Below are positions 62,811 to 64,000 of a stretch of 64,000 bases of DNA, piece after piece. The translations under genes were made by a program, and so were the position numbers. Source of the stretch: Xenorhabdus bovienii SS-2004 (GTDB lineage: Bacteria > Pseudomonadota > Gammaproteobacteria > Enterobacterales > Enterobacteriaceae); NCBI RefSeq assembly GCF_000027225.1, contig NC_013892.1, forward strand, positions 930,001-994,000. Reading direction: 5' to 3'. The notes beneath the pieces are model-generated. The model searched no databases. It was not told where the DNA came from and saw only the letters and a list, made by a program, of their open reading frames with translations. The stretch's first letter is position 1. Each line of letters begins with the position of its first letter.

Positions 62811-64000
62811 ATGAATATTGCAGTCAAGGAAGAACACAACAGCGACGCATTACTTTCAATGTGTCGCCAACAGTTTCAGCCAGAGATGCCACAAATAGCA
62901 ACTCTGGCTGAACGCGTTATGTGGGAAGTGAACCCCGCAGATTACACATGGTGTCACCAATACTTTGGACACCTGCCGGATTCGTTGGCGGTTTACTTCG
63001 TCAATCGTTATGCCAACATCTTCAAACAGTCAGGTCGCGACGGTCGTCGCCGTGCTAATAAATTTTTGCGCCAGTTCAGCAAGAATGTATTACCACGGTT
63101 CAATCTGGTCAGTGAACAATACCAGTTTCAAAGTTTGGCCGTAGGTGCTGAACCTTTCCCTTTCATTGAACAACTTGACCGTCTTCCAACATTAGGACGT
63201 AAAGAGATCAGGTTACTGGCGCACGGTGTAGCGCGGTATATGACCGACAGTTACGAACACTTTGTTAATCATTCAGCAACCCCAGACAATGAGCAGGAAG
63301 CCCGCCAAAGGTTAATTTATATCTATACCCAGTTGGCAAAATTAACTCAGCAAATTGGGACAGCCGCACCCTATTCACAACAGTTTACAAAAGGCCGGGT
63401 TTCACCCACCGAAGATCAGCTATGCGCCAGTTTGCTGCGCATGATGTCGGATCAATGGTGGTATGCCCGCTTAAAGCGTCTGCGTGATATTCGCGCTGAA
63501 CATATGGCAATGGCAGTCGGTCAGGTACAAAAGGCCGCTTCATCCTATGTTTCACGCCAGACCTTACACGAATGGACAGAGCAGAAGCGCCGGAACTGGG
63601 AATACCTGCAAGAGTTTGAATTAGAAAATGAAGAAGGTGAGCGGGTTTCACTAAGCGATAAGGTCTTGGGCAGCATTGCAAATCCGGCCGTCCGCCGTTG
63701 TGAATTGATGATCCGTATGCGTGGATTTGAGGACTTAGCCAATGAAATGGGCTGTGTCGGTGATTTCTATACCATCACTGCACCTTCTAAATATCATTCG
63801 GCACACAGTGGCGGCGGTTTTGTTAAGAACTGGAACGGGGCAAGCCCACGGGATACACAAAAATATTTGTGTGGTGTCTGGGCAAAAATCCGGGCGGCGT
63901 ATTCCCGTGCGGGGATTAGCGTCTTCGGTTTCCGTGTTGTTGAGCCACATCATGACGGCACACCGCACTGGCATCTGTTGTTATTTATGCAGCCTGAGCA
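62811..64000 (+). CDS. P2 gpA-type replication endonuclease (3' end outside the window)
   Basis: The frame from ATG 62811, one base after the previous stop, is open to the window end (396 codons). LAERVMWEVNPADYTWCHQYFG and the region around ARLKRLRDIRAEHMAMA match gpA of P2/186, the HUH endonuclease that nicks the origin for rolling-circle replication. The metal-binding HUH motif is in EPHHDGTPHWHLLLF with His386-Trp-His388. The catalytic tyrosines lie beyond the window. Confidence 0.93.
   Translation, partial: MNIAVKEEHNSDALLSMCRQQFQPEMPQIATLAERVMWEVNPADYTWCHQYFGHLPDSLAVYFVNRYANIFKQSGRDGRRRANKFLRQFSKNVLPRFNLVSEQYQFQSLAVGAEPFPFIEQLDRLPTLGRKEIRLLAHGVARYMTDSYEHFVNHSATPDNEQEARQRLIYIYTQLAKLTQQIGTAAPYSQQFTKGRVSPTEDQLCASLLRMMSDQWWYARLKRLRDIRAEHMAMAVGQVQKAASSYVSRQTLHEWTEQKRRNWEYLQEFELENEEGERVSLSDKVLGSIANPAVRRCELMIRMRGFEDLANEMGCVGDFYTITAPSKYHSAHSGGGFVKNWNGASPRDTQKYLCGVWAKIRAAYSRAGISVFGFRVVEPHHDGTPHWHLLLFMQPE

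Larger units (their letters stand above)
57722..64000. mobile_element. P2/186-type prophage, left part (continues past the window)
   Basis: Integrase, 186-type CI repressor, Apl/Cox-like protein, CII, small early genes and a P2 gpA-type endonuclease follow the order of the early regions of phages 186 and P2. The left end lies between the uvrB start and the integrase stop (57707-57740). No second att copy can be checked since the right end is outside the window. Confidence 0.9.

Overview
The window looks like the chromosome of an enteric gammaproteobacterium of the Xenorhabdus/Photorhabdus type (Morganellaceae). Most core genes match Escherichia coli proteins in length and motif and keep E. 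coli-like neighbours (hisAFI; yegH-asmA-dcd-udk; mrp/metG; yohJK-cdd; rhtA-dps; rhlE/cecR-ybhGFSR; ybhL-moaEDCA/ybhK/uvrB). The islands between them, the many degraded genes and a lambdoid-independent P2/186-type prophage with a DUF5347-like gene point to an insect- or nematode-associated genus. The genus is an inference from remembered similarity; no search was run.

Layout. 1-1927: end of the histidine operon (hisA partial, hisF, hisI). 1950-2340: two gene relics, an IS3-type orfA tail fused to a gatZ/kbaZ remnant. 2457-5510: iron alcohol dehydrogenase and gnd. 5805-7385 yegH, then an isolated P2-type tail-fibre gene with long internal repeats (7860-11087) between yegH and asmA. 11289-15912: asmA, dcd, udk, mrp on the minus strand, divergent from metG. 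18293-25215: yohJK, cdd, maeA, sanA, yeiB, folE. 25424-28807: an MFS permease and moeA-moeB.

29121-31707 is an AT-rich four-gene cassette: a phage-repressor-like regulator, an unknown protein, a VUT/YhhQ-type membrane transporter and a CpdA-like metallophosphoesterase. It is the strongest candidate for an uncharacterised system on the chromosome proper. 31886-37549 is a decaying stretch: ybiT is intact, but a Gfo/Idh/MocA oxidoreductase is frameshifted, a GNAT acetyltransferase has an internal amber codon, a LOG-family gene is only a fragment, and dps is frameshifted near its 3' end.

37813-51881: a small membrane protein, dinG, sseA, a YeaQ-type protein, dusC, rhlE and the divergent cecR-ybhGFSR efflux operon, then ybhL. 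52078-54404: moaE-D-C-A on the minus strand behind a Moco riboswitch. With moeA/moeB, most of molybdopterin synthesis lies in this window. 54707-57706: ybhK and uvrB.

From about 57.7 kb to the end lies the left part of a P2/186-type prophage inserted directly at the 5' end of uvrB. Its lysogeny operon reads cI, an unknown membrane protein, int, toward uvrB. The lytic operon reads apl/cox, cII, five small genes and gpA, which is cut by the window end. The lytic promoter has an operator filling exactly the spacer between its -35 and -10 boxes. The accessory membrane gene between cI and int is the second candidate for an undescribed function.
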